Below, piece after piece: positions 42,091 through 51,612 of a stretch of 64,000 nt of DNA. A program made the position numbers and the translations under genes. Source of the stretch: JAUVPY01 sp034412795 (GTDB lineage Bacteria > Chloroflexota > Anaerolineae > 4572-78 > NAK82). Each line of letters opens with the position of its first letter. The stretch's first letter is position 1. Location: NCBI GenBank assembly GCA_034412795.1, contig DAOUMD010000292.1, positions 1 to 64,000 on the forward strand. The letters are read 5' to 3'. A model generated the notes under the pieces. That model did not search any database. It saw only the letters and a list, made by a program, of their open reading frames with translations, and was not told the origin of the DNA.

Positions 42091-44955
42091 TTAATCAAGC
42101 CAGGTTGCCGCCTGGCGCGAAGGCAACCAGCCAAACACCCCATACTCGGTGGCCGCATAGAGAAAGTAAGGCTCACGATTGGACGCCGCCAACCACGGCG
42201 TCCAACTGGCATGAAGGAATTCCTGCTCCGAAGCGATCAACTGGTAGCGCGATCGGTCCTCAGCATCCTGAACCAAATATACATTCCCATTATCCGTGCT
42301 GATAAAAACCACGCCCGGAGAACGCGGGTCGACTGCTAACTCAACTGCGTCCAGGTCGGCGACCAGTAATTGTACCTGGGCGCGCGCTCCCTGCATTCGA
42401 AGACGATACAACCCTTGGGTGGTAGCCACATAGAGCACATTCGCGTCGGCCGGATGGGTCACTATGTCCACCACGTAAGGCAATGGGCTCTCCAAGGCAG
42501 CGCCCTGCCAGCTCGCGCCCCGGTCCAGGCTACGCCACACATTTCCCTCGCTGCTACCCACATACACCACAGAGCGCATTCCGTCGACAACAGCGGTGGA
42601 CAGGGCGGAGATGGCTTCCCCTTCCGGGGCCACGTTGATTGCCGCCCAGCTTGCCCCCCCGTCTGTGCTTTTATAGAGATTGGGATGGTCGGCGTCACAG
42701 ATATAGGCTGTCTCCGGGTCAAGCGGGTCCAGGGCCAGGTAGTTGACGTAGGTGGCATCCGAAACCGGCCCCAGTTCAAGCCAAGCACCGCCGCCGTTGT
42801 TGCTGCGAAACAGCGTGCCTGCGGACGTGCCAACGTAGAGCGTTTCAGGCTTATCCGGCGTAAGCGCCACATTGACGATCCATAGGCCGTCGGGGATGGT
42901 TAAGACTGTATTCCAGCTTGCCCCCCTGTCAAGGCTCTTAAGTAGCCGGCCATCCTCCATACCCACATATAACGTTTCGGGGATTTGGGGATCAACGCCG
43001 ATTGTGTTCACCCACGTCTCCAGGTCGCCAAGTCGGACCCAGCGCTCTCTTGGCTCGAAGAGCCCCGTGTTGGTAGCGAACATCCAGGCAAGGGCGACCA
43101 GGGCAATACCCACCAGTACTGAAAGCCCCAACACCGCGACTCGAAGCGCTCTCCGCTGGCGCTGGGCGGCGAGTTCGGCCCGCTGTGCTGTGACGCTGGC
43201 TGTGATAAAATCATATTCCAGGGCACTCAGGTCGGCGGTGGACGACGCCGTCCATTGTTCAACTTCGGTTAACCGGCTGCCACGATAGAGGTAACTCGCG
43301 TCGCGCCCGCGCCGCTCCCATTCCTGCGCTGCTTTGGTCAATTCCCGGTGGATGCGTAGCGCGATACGGTCTGCCTGCAACCAGCGGTGTAACCGTTCCC
43401 ACTGCTCGATCAACGCTTCGTGGGCCAGTTCGATAGTGTCTGCACCCGTCGTAATCAACCTGACATCGCTGCGTGAGAGGATGCCGATCAGTCCTTCCAC
43501 ATCCTCTGCGGCAGTTCCCACCAGGTCCAGTTCTTCACGGCGGACCCGGCGCCGGGTGTCGCTGATGTCCTCGCCCAACGCCACCAAGCGAAGGAACAGA
43601 TTGCGCGTTAGATGTTGCTGCGACTCGTTCAGCTTGGCGTACACTTCCTCCGCCCGTTGGTCAATCGCCCCGCTTACCCCGCCGATGTCCTCGTAGGCGG
43701 CGTGCGTCAGCCACACGCCGTGCCGTCGCTGCCACAATTGCGCCAGCGCGAATTGTAGCAAGGGCAAGGCGGCTGGTTGATCGCGCATATCGTTCACCAA
43801 CCGGGCGACCAGTCCTTTCTCAAACATCGCGCCCACCGCCTGCGCCGGTTTGACGATGGCCTCGCGCAACGCATCCCCGCCCATGGAGCCGAGCAAGTGT
43901 TGGTTGACTTCAAGCAAGGCGCGCAGGTCGGGAAAGTCCAGGCAGTGCTTGACAAAGTCCGCGCGCAGGGTCAGCACTACTCTTACTTGTCCTCTCGACC
44001 CATTCACCGCGTCCACCAGGTTGGCGACGAGCTGGCGTTGTTGCTGGCGCACCTCTTCTGGTGCGCCGATGACCTGCGTGAACAGTTCCTCGAATTGGTC
44101 TATCACGACCAACAGCGTAGCGATATCTGGGTGGTCAGCCAGAAGCGTCGAGATGACAGTGTTCAACCCATCGGCGCGGTCTGCCAGCCGTGTCTCCAGG
44201 TCATCGGCTAGCGACAAGCGGCCGTCCGCCGGCGCTAGCGTCGCCAGTTGATCGGCCAGGGCGCGCAGGGGCCGCGTACCGGGGACCAGGGTGAGCGTAT
44301 GCCAGCCCTCGTCCATTGCAGGCAGCAGCCCGGCCAAAACCAGGGATGACTTGCCGCTTCCCGAGGCGCCGACGACAGCCACAAAGGACGATGCGCGTAC
44401 CTGTTTTAACAGCCTATTGCACTCGTTGGTCCGGCCAAAGAAGAAAGTCGCTTGTTGCGCCGTGAACGGTTGCAGGCCGGGATAGGGTGCAAGTTCGTCC
44501 GGCAAGGTGAACGGACCCGCTTGCTCGGGCGGCTGACCTAAGACCCCGGCGACCAACCGATTGAACGCATCGGCATCGTCTAGCCCTGGCCGGAAGTCCA
44601 CCCAGGTGCGGCGGGCCAGGAAGCCGGTTAACGATTCCTCCTCCGCGCCGGGAAGCAAGACCGGGATGACGCGGTATTCATCCCGCGTGCGCACGGCATA
44701 GTCCAGGGCGGCACGCATTTCTTCGTTGTGCCAGGGGCTGACGCCGGAGGGACCGATGAAGACGGCCACCGTGGCGCTCTCATCCAGCGCTCCCTCCAGG
44801 GCCTCTTGCCAGGGTTGGCCGGGAATAAGATGCCATTTGTCAAGGAAGGGCTGCAGCCTGGCCTCCTCGCGCAGCCGGTGGGCGATGGCCTCCACCGCCG
44901 GCTTATCGGCACTGTTATGGGAGAGGAAAACGTGATATAAGGTTTCATCGGCCAT
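42091..44955 (-). CDS. TIR - nSTAND1 NTPase - TM - BNR beta-propeller protein
   Basis: 954 residues. TIR 6-140 (YHVFLSHNSADKPA; PWHNEEM with Glu78/79). nSTAND1 NTPase about 155-570: Walker A GASGSGKSS (196-204), Walker B LLVVIDQFEELF (281-292), RADF, LAHEAL. One membrane helix 605-626. C-terminal propeller 640-954 with repeated Asp-box motifs (SLDRGASW twice, STDGGASW) of the sortilin/BNR type. The propeller should face outside as sensor, TIR and NTPase inside. The start overlaps the upstream TIR-kinase gene by 11 nt. Confidence 0.9.
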   Translation of the reverse strand: MADETLYHVFLSHNSADKPAVEAIAHRLREEARLQPFLDKWHLIPGQPWQEALEGALDESATVAVFIGPSGVSPWHNEEMRAALDYAVRTRDEYRVIPVLLPGAEEESLTGFLARRTWVDFRPGLDDADAFNRLVAGVLGQPPEQAGPFTLPDELAPYPGLQPFTAQQATFFFGRTNECNRLLKQVRASSFVAVVGASGSGKSSLVLAGLLPAMDEGWHTLTLVPGTRPLRALADQLATLAPADGRLSLADDLETRLADRADGLNTVISTLLADHPDIATLLVVIDQFEELFTQVIGAPEEVRQQQRQLVANLVDAVNGSRGQVRVVLTLRADFVKHCLDFPDLRALLEVNQHLLGSMGGDALREAIVKPAQAVGAMFEKGLVARLVNDMRDQPAALPLLQFALAQLWQRRHGVWLTHAAYEDIGGVSGAIDQRAEEVYAKLNESQQHLTRNLFLRLVALGEDISDTRRRVRREELDLVGTAAEDVEGLIGILSRSDVRLITTGADTIELAHEALIEQWERLHRWLQADRIALRIHRELTKAAQEWERRGRDASYLYRGSRLTEVEQWTASSTADLSALEYDFITASVTAQRAELAAQRQRRALRVAVLGLSVLVGIALVALAWMFATNTGLFEPRERWVRLGDLETWVNTIGVDPQIPETLYVGMEDGRLLKSLDRGASWNTVLTIPDGLWIVNVALTPDKPETLYVGTSAGTLFRSNNGGGAWLELGPVSDATYVNYLALDPLDPETAYICDADHPNLYKSTDGGASWAAINVAPEGEAISALSTAVVDGMRSVVYVGSSEGNVWRSLDRGASWQGAALESPLPYVVDIVTHPADANVLYVATTQGLYRLRMQGARAQVQLLVADLDAVELAVDPRSPGVVFISTDNGNVYLVQDAEDRSRYQLIASEQEFLHASWTPWLAASNREPYFLYAATEYGVFGWLPSRQAATWLD

Positions 44956-47900
44956 GCCAAATCATCCTTGACAGAGGTTTAGCCCCCAAGTCTCGTTTAG
45001 AGCTGGCATCAGCGCCTGGTGTACCGATGCCAGGTGGTGCCAGGGGCTTGTCGAGGGCCAGTGGCAAGGTGAAGCTAAAAGTTGAACCCCGGTTCAGTTC
45101 ACTTTCAACCCAAACCTTGCCCCCCAATAATTCCACAAACATTCGCACCACAGATAGACCCAGCCCGCTACCCTCCGGAGCATAAGTCTCTGCCTGTTCG
45201 CTGCGGTAAAAGCGATCGAAGATGTGCGCCCGGTCTTGTTCAGCGATGCCGACACCTGTATCTGACACATCTACCTGCACAAAGTCATCAGTCATCATCG
45301 CCTGGACTGTCACCGTGTCCCCTTCCCGTGTGTACTTACAGGCATTGTCAATAAGATTCGCCAGGATCTGCCTCACTCGATCCTCGTCACCACGCACCGC
45401 AGGCAAAGCCGGCGGTAGGTCGAGCACCAAGTCCAATGACTTCTCGACCACCTGCCCGCTGAAGTCATCGACCACGTCTTTGGTCAGTCGAGCCAGGTCC
45501 AGAGGTTCAATTCGGAGTTTGATGCGACCTGTCTCGATGCGTGACACGTCAAGTATATCGTTCACCAGGCGGGCCACTCGATCGGAATTGTCTTTGATGA
45601 CCCGTACAAAGCGACGCTGTTGCTCGCCAAGAGCCTCAAGTTCTTCGCTGAACAGCAAGTCAGTGTAGCCCTTTATCGAGGTAATGGGCGTACGCAACTC
45701 GTGAGAGACAATGGAGATGAACTCATTCTTCAGGCGTTCAACCTCTGCCTCGCGACTGACGTCGCGCAGGACGGCAACAAAAGTGGGCAACTCGCCCGTT
45801 GTTGGCAGGGCAGGCGACAAATTAGCCAAGACAACCTTCTCATTCGCTTCCAGGCGGAAGTTAAGGCATGGCAACTCGTCTTCCTGCAGAGTCGTCTGAG
45901 TGCTGAAATGCTCCATTCCGCCCATCAATTTGTCGTAGAGTTGCTCGGCTAATGCTTGGTCCGAAGTCGACGCAGCCTGCCCTATGAATTCGCGCAGGTG
46001 CCGCCCTTCGACTGCGCTGGCATCCAGGCCCAAGATATGTGCAGCCGCCGAGTTTATCAATATCACCTCGCGATTGAAGTCAAGCACAAGCACGCCGTCG
46101 GCAATGCCCTCTACAATGGCCCGAAGCTTGGCTGCCTCTGCCTTTTGGGTGCGTAACATGCGACCCAGCCGCTCAGCCTGGTCTGTGATAAGGTGATATA
46201 ACTGAGCGTTGTTGACAGCAGTCGCCACCTGGGTACCTGCTGCGCTGACTAACTTGAGGTGATCGGGCTTGAAGTAGTCAAGCTCTGGATGGAAGAGAAG
46301 CAACACGCCCAGCACATCTTCGCTCACGCTCAGGGGTACCGCCATCGCCGACTTGTGTCGTGGGGTGGCCTCTTTCTCACTTGGAATCCAGCGCGAGTCC
46401 TGATTCAGATCCGGCACGATGGCTGGCTCCCGCGTTTCGAGCACCCAGCCAGCCAGACCCACCCCGCGTCGATATCGAGTCACTTTGCCGCCCAGGGGCA
46501 GTTGCTTCGAGCGTCCCAGCGCAGCCCGGTAGACCAGGTTGCCGGTTTCATGCTCCACCAACAAGATCGATCCGTGAGACACACCCACCGCCCGGTTGAT
46601 CAGACTTAGTGACTTAGTCAGTATGCGATCCAGGTCGAGGCTGGCCGCCAACTCGCTGGTAATGCGATACAGCATCTCCATTCGATCTCTCTCGAGCGTC
46701 ATGTCTTCCAATATCTGAGCCAGTGCCTCGGTTCGCTCCTGTTTCCACCGCTCAAGTGCTTCCCCGATTCCAATGAAGTAGTCAGACAGTTGAGCCTTGG
46801 CAACAGCAACCTCCCGCTTGTGCTCTAGAGATAGCCCTTCTTCGCTCCTGCCCAGCCCTTCTAACTGCTCCAGAACTACCTGTTCCAGTTCCTGTCCCAT
46901 GCGGCTGACGAACTCCAACGACTGAGCATTGGCAATCGCAATTGCTGTCTGGCCAGCCAGGAATCTCAGAACCGACACATCGTTCTTGCTGAGGGCTTCG
47001 GGTGTGTCACTGTGTGCTTCGAACACGCCGATGACTTGATCTCGCACTTTGAGGGGGATGGTCACCACGGGCCCAGCCGACGTATTGCCCAAACCCGAGG
47101 TGAGATCGGGCGCATCTTCGGCTAGCCTGATGTTGATGGCATATTCGAACTTGTCGTTTACCAGACGGCTGACGTGGTCTATCAGGTCGCCGACATTGCG
47201 GAACTGTCCTATGCCGTCCAGTCCTTCAGCCAGCGCGACGAATCGTTCCTTCCGCTCAATCTCTTGGGCATAGGCTTGTTCGAGTTCTCTCGTTGCCAGG
47301 CTGGCTTTCAAGAACCGATGCTCCAAAGGATTCAGACTGTCGGCATGCTGCTCAGCCCATTCCTCGGCCTGGACCAAACGCGCGCCGCGGTATAGGAAGC
47401 TATCGTCTTGATAGTTGTCTTGCCACTCTTTGGCTGCTTCGGTAAGGCGGCGATGGATGTGTAAGGCCTCCTGATCCTCCTCAATCCATTTCCACAACCG
47501 CGACCAGCCTCTGACGAGGACCTCGTGCCCTAGCTCTACATATTGTTCTCTGGCTAGATCTTCTCCGCTCGCAGTAGTAATCAGGCGAGACTGGGCGCTG
47601 GCCAACACCCTAACCACCATTTCGACTGTTTTGGACTCGCCCTCGACTGGCAATAGCTCTTGCAGCGGGACCCGGTGTTTTGTCTCTTCGGTGCCCTCCC
47701 CAGGCCGGGTGAGCCGCAAGAGTATTCGCTTACATATCTCACGCTCAGCTTCCGTGAACTGATCATAAACTACTTCAGCCCGCCGTTCTAGCGCACCTTC
47801 TACCCCGCCAATATCTCGATAGGCTGCGTGAGTCAACCGCCGCCCATCGCGCCCCTCCCACAATTCCAGCAGGGCGTGTTGTAAGAGGGGCAACCCCCCC

Positions 47901-49099
47901 GGCTGATGCCGCACGTCCTTCAACAACCGTTCCACCAGGCCCGGCTCGAACTCGCAGCCCGTCAGTTGCGCCGGCCGTTCGATGGCGCGCCATAGTTCCT
48001 CATCCGTCATAGATCCTATTAGGACCTGGCTATCAGACAGAGCAGCAGCCAAGACCGGATATTCCGCACATTGACCGAAGAAATCAGCGCGCAGGGCGAT
48101 CAGCACCACGGTTCGACCGTTCACCGCCCTGGCGGCGTAGAGGAGACTATTGATCAATCCCTGGCGAAGCCCATCGTCGTTGCATAGCGTAAAGATTTCC
48201 TCAAACTGATCCACCAGCACCACCAACCGCCGCTCGAGTGGCGCGTCGCGTAGCGCCAGGCACGTGGTCAGATGCAGCATACTTTCGTCTTGGCATAAGT
48301 CACGTATCAGATCGCGCAAAGCCGATGGGGTCTGTGCCACACTGGTTACGTTGCTTAGGGATACGGCCAGACTCTCCAGGGGATCGGGGCCGGGCCGGCA
48401 GATGACGATAGGCCACTTATGGCTGCCCTCGATCTCACCCCGTTTCAGCGCGGCGGCCAGCCCGGCCCGGGCCAGTGATGATTTCCCGCTGCCTGAGGGG
48501 CCGACGATGGCCAGAAAGCGGTTGTCACCCCGTAGCGCATCTAGAAGCCATCCAGTCAAGGCCTCTCGCCCGAAGAAAAAGGGGGCGTGCTCGACGTCGA
48601 AGAACTGTAGGCCGCGGTAGGGGCATTCACCTTCGTAGACCGCCTGGCCGGGGCCGGGGCCGGGCTCCACCCCCCGCACCCCACACACCAGCCGGTGGAA
48701 AGCATCTTCGTCGTCCAGGGAGCGGCGGAACTCAACCCAGGTGGTGGCGACCAGGAAGGTCGGCAGGCGGCTGCGCTCGCCGCGTTCGGCGCCGGGCAGC
48801 AGCACGGGGATGACGCGGAAGCGGCCGCCGCCCTCGCGAACCCGCCGGTCAATCGCCGCCCGCATCTCCTCGTTCTGCCAGGGGCTGGCGCCGCTGGGGC
48901 CGATAAAGACGGCGCAGGTCGCGCAACGCTCCAATGCCTCTTCGATGGCCTCCTGCCAGGGCTCGCCGGGGATCAGGTTCCAGGTATCCAGCCAGGGCTG
49001 GATGCCGTCCTTGACCAGCCGGCGGGCCAGTTCTTCAACAGCCGGTTTGTCGGCGCTGTTGTGGGAGAGGAAGACATGGTATCGGGCTTCGTTCGTCAT
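44945..49099 (-). CDS. TIR - nSTAND1 - GAF - GAF - PAS - histidine kinase fusion
   Basis: 1384 residues from the ATG at 49099 (a TTG at 49108 is weaker). Order: TIR 6-145 (PWQNEEM); nSTAND1 160-600 with Walker A GPSGSGKSS (200-208) and Walker B LVVLVDQFEEIF (292-303); GAF 625-725; coiled coil 735-810; GAF 812-965; PAS 990-1115; HisKA with FISIVSHELRTPI (His1133); HATPase 1235-1345 with NLIDNACKYT, DTGVGI and GSGLGLSVV. All kinase motifs are complete. No membrane helix, so it is a soluble sensor. Its partner may be the lone receiver at 51141. I know of no standard described system with this full order. Confidence 0.92.
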   Translation of the reverse strand: MTNEARYHVFLSHNSADKPAVEELARRLVKDGIQPWLDTWNLIPGEPWQEAIEEALERCATCAVFIGPSGASPWQNEEMRAAIDRRVREGGGRFRVIPVLLPGAERGERSRLPTFLVATTWVEFRRSLDDEDAFHRLVCGVRGVEPGPGPGQAVYEGECPYRGLQFFDVEHAPFFFGREALTGWLLDALRGDNRFLAIVGPSGSGKSSLARAGLAAALKRGEIEGSHKWPIVICRPGPDPLESLAVSLSNVTSVAQTPSALRDLIRDLCQDESMLHLTTCLALRDAPLERRLVVLVDQFEEIFTLCNDDGLRQGLINSLLYAARAVNGRTVVLIALRADFFGQCAEYPVLAAALSDSQVLIGSMTDEELWRAIERPAQLTGCEFEPGLVERLLKDVRHQPGGLPLLQHALLELWEGRDGRRLTHAAYRDIGGVEGALERRAEVVYDQFTEAEREICKRILLRLTRPGEGTEETKHRVPLQELLPVEGESKTVEMVVRVLASAQSRLITTASGEDLAREQYVELGHEVLVRGWSRLWKWIEEDQEALHIHRRLTEAAKEWQDNYQDDSFLYRGARLVQAEEWAEQHADSLNPLEHRFLKASLATRELEQAYAQEIERKERFVALAEGLDGIGQFRNVGDLIDHVSRLVNDKFEYAINIRLAEDAPDLTSGLGNTSAGPVVTIPLKVRDQVIGVFEAHSDTPEALSKNDVSVLRFLAGQTAIAIANAQSLEFVSRMGQELEQVVLEQLEGLGRSEEGLSLEHKREVAVAKAQLSDYFIGIGEALERWKQERTEALAQILEDMTLERDRMEMLYRITSELAASLDLDRILTKSLSLINRAVGVSHGSILLVEHETGNLVYRAALGRSKQLPLGGKVTRYRRGVGLAGWVLETREPAIVPDLNQDSRWIPSEKEATPRHKSAMAVPLSVSEDVLGVLLLFHPELDYFKPDHLKLVSAAGTQVATAVNNAQLYHLITDQAERLGRMLRTQKAEAAKLRAIVEGIADGVLVLDFNREVILINSAAAHILGLDASAVEGRHLREFIGQAASTSDQALAEQLYDKLMGGMEHFSTQTTLQEDELPCLNFRLEANEKVVLANLSPALPTTGELPTFVAVLRDVSREAEVERLKNEFISIVSHELRTPITSIKGYTDLLFSEELEALGEQQRRFVRVIKDNSDRVARLVNDILDVSRIETGRIKLRIEPLDLARLTKDVVDDFSGQVVEKSLDLVLDLPPALPAVRGDEDRVRQILANLIDNACKYTREGDTVTVQAMMTDDFVQVDVSDTGVGIAEQDRAHIFDRFYRSEQAETYAPEGSGLGLSVVRMFVELLGGKVWVESELNRGSTFSFTLPLALDKPLAPPGIGTPGADASSKRDLGAKPLSRMIWHGR

Positions 49100-49172
49100 A
49101 CCAGGCAATCCTCTACTACTGCATGTAGACTGTTCGTCTGCAAGAACTCCATCCCGTCCTTCAAACGTTCAC

Positions 49173-49316
49173 TCAAATCGGCCTGGCAGATGGCCCGGGT
49201 GTTACTCCCTTGATGCGCCTGACCAGGCGATGGAAGGCATCGGCGTCATCCAGGCCGCGCCGAAAATCCACCCAAGTCAGACGCCGGAGAAGATGTGTCA
49301 CTTCACTCTTGAGCAT
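49173..49316 (-). pseudogene. TIR C-terminal relic
   Basis: A 47-residue frame, MLKSEVTHLLRRLTWVDF then RRGLDDADAFHRLV, matches the last part of the neighbouring TIR domains. The front of the TIR and any fused domain are gone. Next to it, another frame runs to the start of the TIR-kinase gene (ending ...VVEDCLV, stop overlapping that ATG). Shows that TIR genes here duplicate and decay. Confidence 0.7.
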
Positions 49317-49337
49317 TTTCCACCTTCCTTATAGAAT

Positions 49338-51131
49338 TCATGCTTGATCGACGTCTGGCCCAGGTGCTTCCCGCCTTATACCACTGAGCAGCCGACGGAA
49401 AGCCTGTATATCATCAAGGTCACTCTCAAACTCCACCCAGGTGAGTAGCTTAAGGAAGCGAGGCAAGGCTTTGCGCTCGGGCTCCTGCGCTCCAGGGAGA
49501 AGCACAGGAATAACACGGCGTGATTCATCATGGACTCTATCATCCAATGCCGAGTGCATCTGTTCGTTGGCCCACGGGCCAATCCCGCTTGCGCCGAGAA
49601 ATAACACAAAAGTGTGACAAGCATCCATAGCTCTTTCAATAGCTTCCTGCCGGGGTTCACCAGGGATCAGATGCCATTTACTGAACCAGGGTCGTATTCC
49701 CGCCTTGACCAAACGATGTGCCAACGCTTCAACGGTGGGTTCATCATCTTCGTGGTAAGAGAGGAAAATATCGTAATCGCTTGGTTTCTCTATCTTTTGT
49801 GGGCCTGCAAGCGGAAGAACGACGCGGAAGGTGTTCCGGTACAGATCCGGTCTCACAAGCTCACTGAATACCTTTACTTCGCCTCCATGCTTCTCGGCGA
49901 CTTGCTTTACCGGAACAAGTCCCAGTCCCAAGTGACCGCTTACCAACCGTCTGGCTTTCTCTCCTCGGTACCTCGGCTCAAACAGTAGGCCCTGTTCCCG
50001 TTCTTCCTTGGTTATCATCATCCCATAGCTCGTAAAATCGATCGCATAGAATTCAGCCCCCAAGCCATGTCCACAAATTTCGATTGTGGAATACTGACCA
50101 GTCTCATCCAGTGAGTAATCAATGGCATTGCGCATCAGGTTCCTAAAAAGAGCTGTTAAATGACTAGGATATAACGGCAGCTCCGGAAACGCTTGCTCAT
50201 CAAGGGTATATGGCCCCCTGATCTGCACACCTTTCGCGGAGGCCTCGGCAGCGTAACCATCGACCGCTTCCTGCAGGAGTTTCTCAATGTCCTCCACAAC
50301 CAACGCCTCATCAAATGGCACCTCTTCGGAGGACGAATATCGAATGGTATCTACCAGCAGATCAAGCTGGTATGCAGCGTCGAGGGTCCGAGCCGCCGTT
50401 TCACGAAGTTCAACACGATCTGCAGACAGGGCGTTTTGCAGCGTATCAGCATTTTCGAGCACGGCCTTGACAGACTTGTCGAGTTCATCGGCTAAACCTG
50501 ACAGGAATTGTCGGGTCTCTATATCCTCAACCTCCCGCTGGTCTCTCCTACCTCCGCGTACCCCACTCTGAAAGCCAACTTCAAGCAAACCTATGGCGAC
50601 TGACAACATAGCCTTATCAAAATCTGTGTATCGGGGTGACTCATCGGCATGTTCTTCGATGTCGCAGAAGAAAAGGAAATACTCGCGTTCCAATAAGACC
50701 ACCCGCGACACTGCCAGAGCTGACACCGCGCCTTTGAAAATCGCGGGCAAATCATCCAGTCGTTTGTCAAAGTATACAGCAGGTGTACCAGCTTCGATTG
50801 TCTTCAACAGACCCCGAGGGAAGCACCAATTCAGTCCCTCCAAATCTCTAAAGAGGGGTGATTGCCAGTGAGGTCCACTTTTAGGTCTGACCGAGTCTTT
50901 GTCAATTCTTAGCCAGTCAATTGGGTCCTCTTCGCTTCGATAACCCACAAAGGTTAAGTCTGCACTCAGCACATGACACATGTACTCGGTCAGTGTTGAA
51001 AGGAGTCGTGTTCGGCCAGGATCAGTCTCTGCCCTGGTGATCTCTTTAGCCACATCGACGATTTTCTGCAGATAAGCCAGGAAGTTCCAGAAGGTTGCAA
51101 ATGCCTCAACTTGATGGTCAGACTCGGTCAT
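49338..51131 (-). CDS. GAF-like sensor / pseudo-histidine kinase - TIR protein
   Basis: 597 residues. An N-terminal GAF-like sensor (about 15-190) leads to a DHp-like helix FLSGLADELDKSV (209-221) aligned with the kinase FLSxLxHELRTPL, with Asp215 in the place of the phospho-His. The ATPase part (about 275-440) keeps the N box (NLMRNAIDYS) and GHLGLGL, but the DxGxG box reads DFTSYGMM. TIR domain 453-585 (YDIFLSYHEDDEP, PWANEQM). It probably does not autophosphorylate; it may bind nucleotide as a switch that controls the TIR domain. The gene lies 9 nt after the receiver gene. Confidence 0.85.
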   Translation of the reverse strand: MTESDHQVEAFATFWNFLAYLQKIVDVAKEITRAETDPGRTRLLSTLTEYMCHVLSADLTFVGYRSEEDPIDWLRIDKDSVRPKSGPHWQSPLFRDLEGLNWCFPRGLLKTIEAGTPAVYFDKRLDDLPAIFKGAVSALAVSRVVLLEREYFLFFCDIEEHADESPRYTDFDKAMLSVAIGLLEVGFQSGVRGGRRDQREVEDIETRQFLSGLADELDKSVKAVLENADTLQNALSADRVELRETAARTLDAAYQLDLLVDTIRYSSSEEVPFDEALVVEDIEKLLQEAVDGYAAEASAKGVQIRGPYTLDEQAFPELPLYPSHLTALFRNLMRNAIDYSLDETGQYSTIEICGHGLGAEFYAIDFTSYGMMITKEEREQGLLFEPRYRGEKARRLVSGHLGLGLVPVKQVAEKHGGEVKVFSELVRPDLYRNTFRVVLPLAGPQKIEKPSDYDIFLSYHEDDEPTVEALAHRLVKAGIRPWFSKWHLIPGEPRQEAIERAMDACHTFVLFLGASGIGPWANEQMHSALDDRVHDESRRVIPVLLPGAQEPERKALPRFLKLLTWVEFESDLDDIQAFRRLLSGIRREAPGPDVDQA

Positions 51132-51140
51132 AAGCGTTTC

Positions 51141-51590
51141 TCACTCCTTCTTTAGGACCCATCCCAGGGCTTCGGCCATCTCATCTGCAAGAAACGGTTT
51201 TCGTAGGAAGCATTTCTGCGAAAGACCGAGTGAAAGCACCCAATCTTCAACCGGCAATCGCCTGCCTGTCGCATCCATGACCGTTGCATCCCAAACGCCT
51301 GAAGCAATGAAAATCGGCAGCGTGGCTGGGTTGTCGGCACCCGCGAATTTGCCATCCAGGATAAACTGTGCAATCTGCAAGCCGCTGTTTTCGAACTCAA
51401 TGATGCCCTTATTGAGATCCAGCATAATATCCAGGAAAACGACGTCAAAAGGTGTCGTTGAGAGTTTTTCTTCTGCTTCAGCAACTGATCTCACGAGCGT
51501 CACAGTATGTCTTAGTTCCTTTTCCATAAAGGTGACTACTGTGCTCTCAACTTGCCACAACTCGTCCTCAAGATACAGAATCGCGGCCAT
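51141..51590 (-). CDS. stand-alone response-regulator receiver
   Basis: 149 residues; AAAGGAGGTG just before the ATG. Receiver features: acidic pocket Asp9/Glu10 after AILYLE, phosphoacceptor Asp54 in VVFLDIML, Lys131 in LRKPF. A longer loop follows the Asp. There is no output domain, so it works as a phosphate shuttle or by binding partners. It lies between two kinase-like genes (22 nt and 9 nt gaps). Confidence 0.85.
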   Translation of the reverse strand: MAAILYLEDELWQVESTVVTFMEKELRHTVTLVRSVAEAEEKLSTTPFDVVFLDIMLDLNKGIIEFENSGLQIAQFILDGKFAGADNPATLPIFIASGVWDATVMDATGRRLPVEDWVLSLGLSQKCFLRKPFLADEMAEALGWVLKKE

Positions 51591-51612
51591 CTGCCACCTC
51601 CTTTAACTCATC

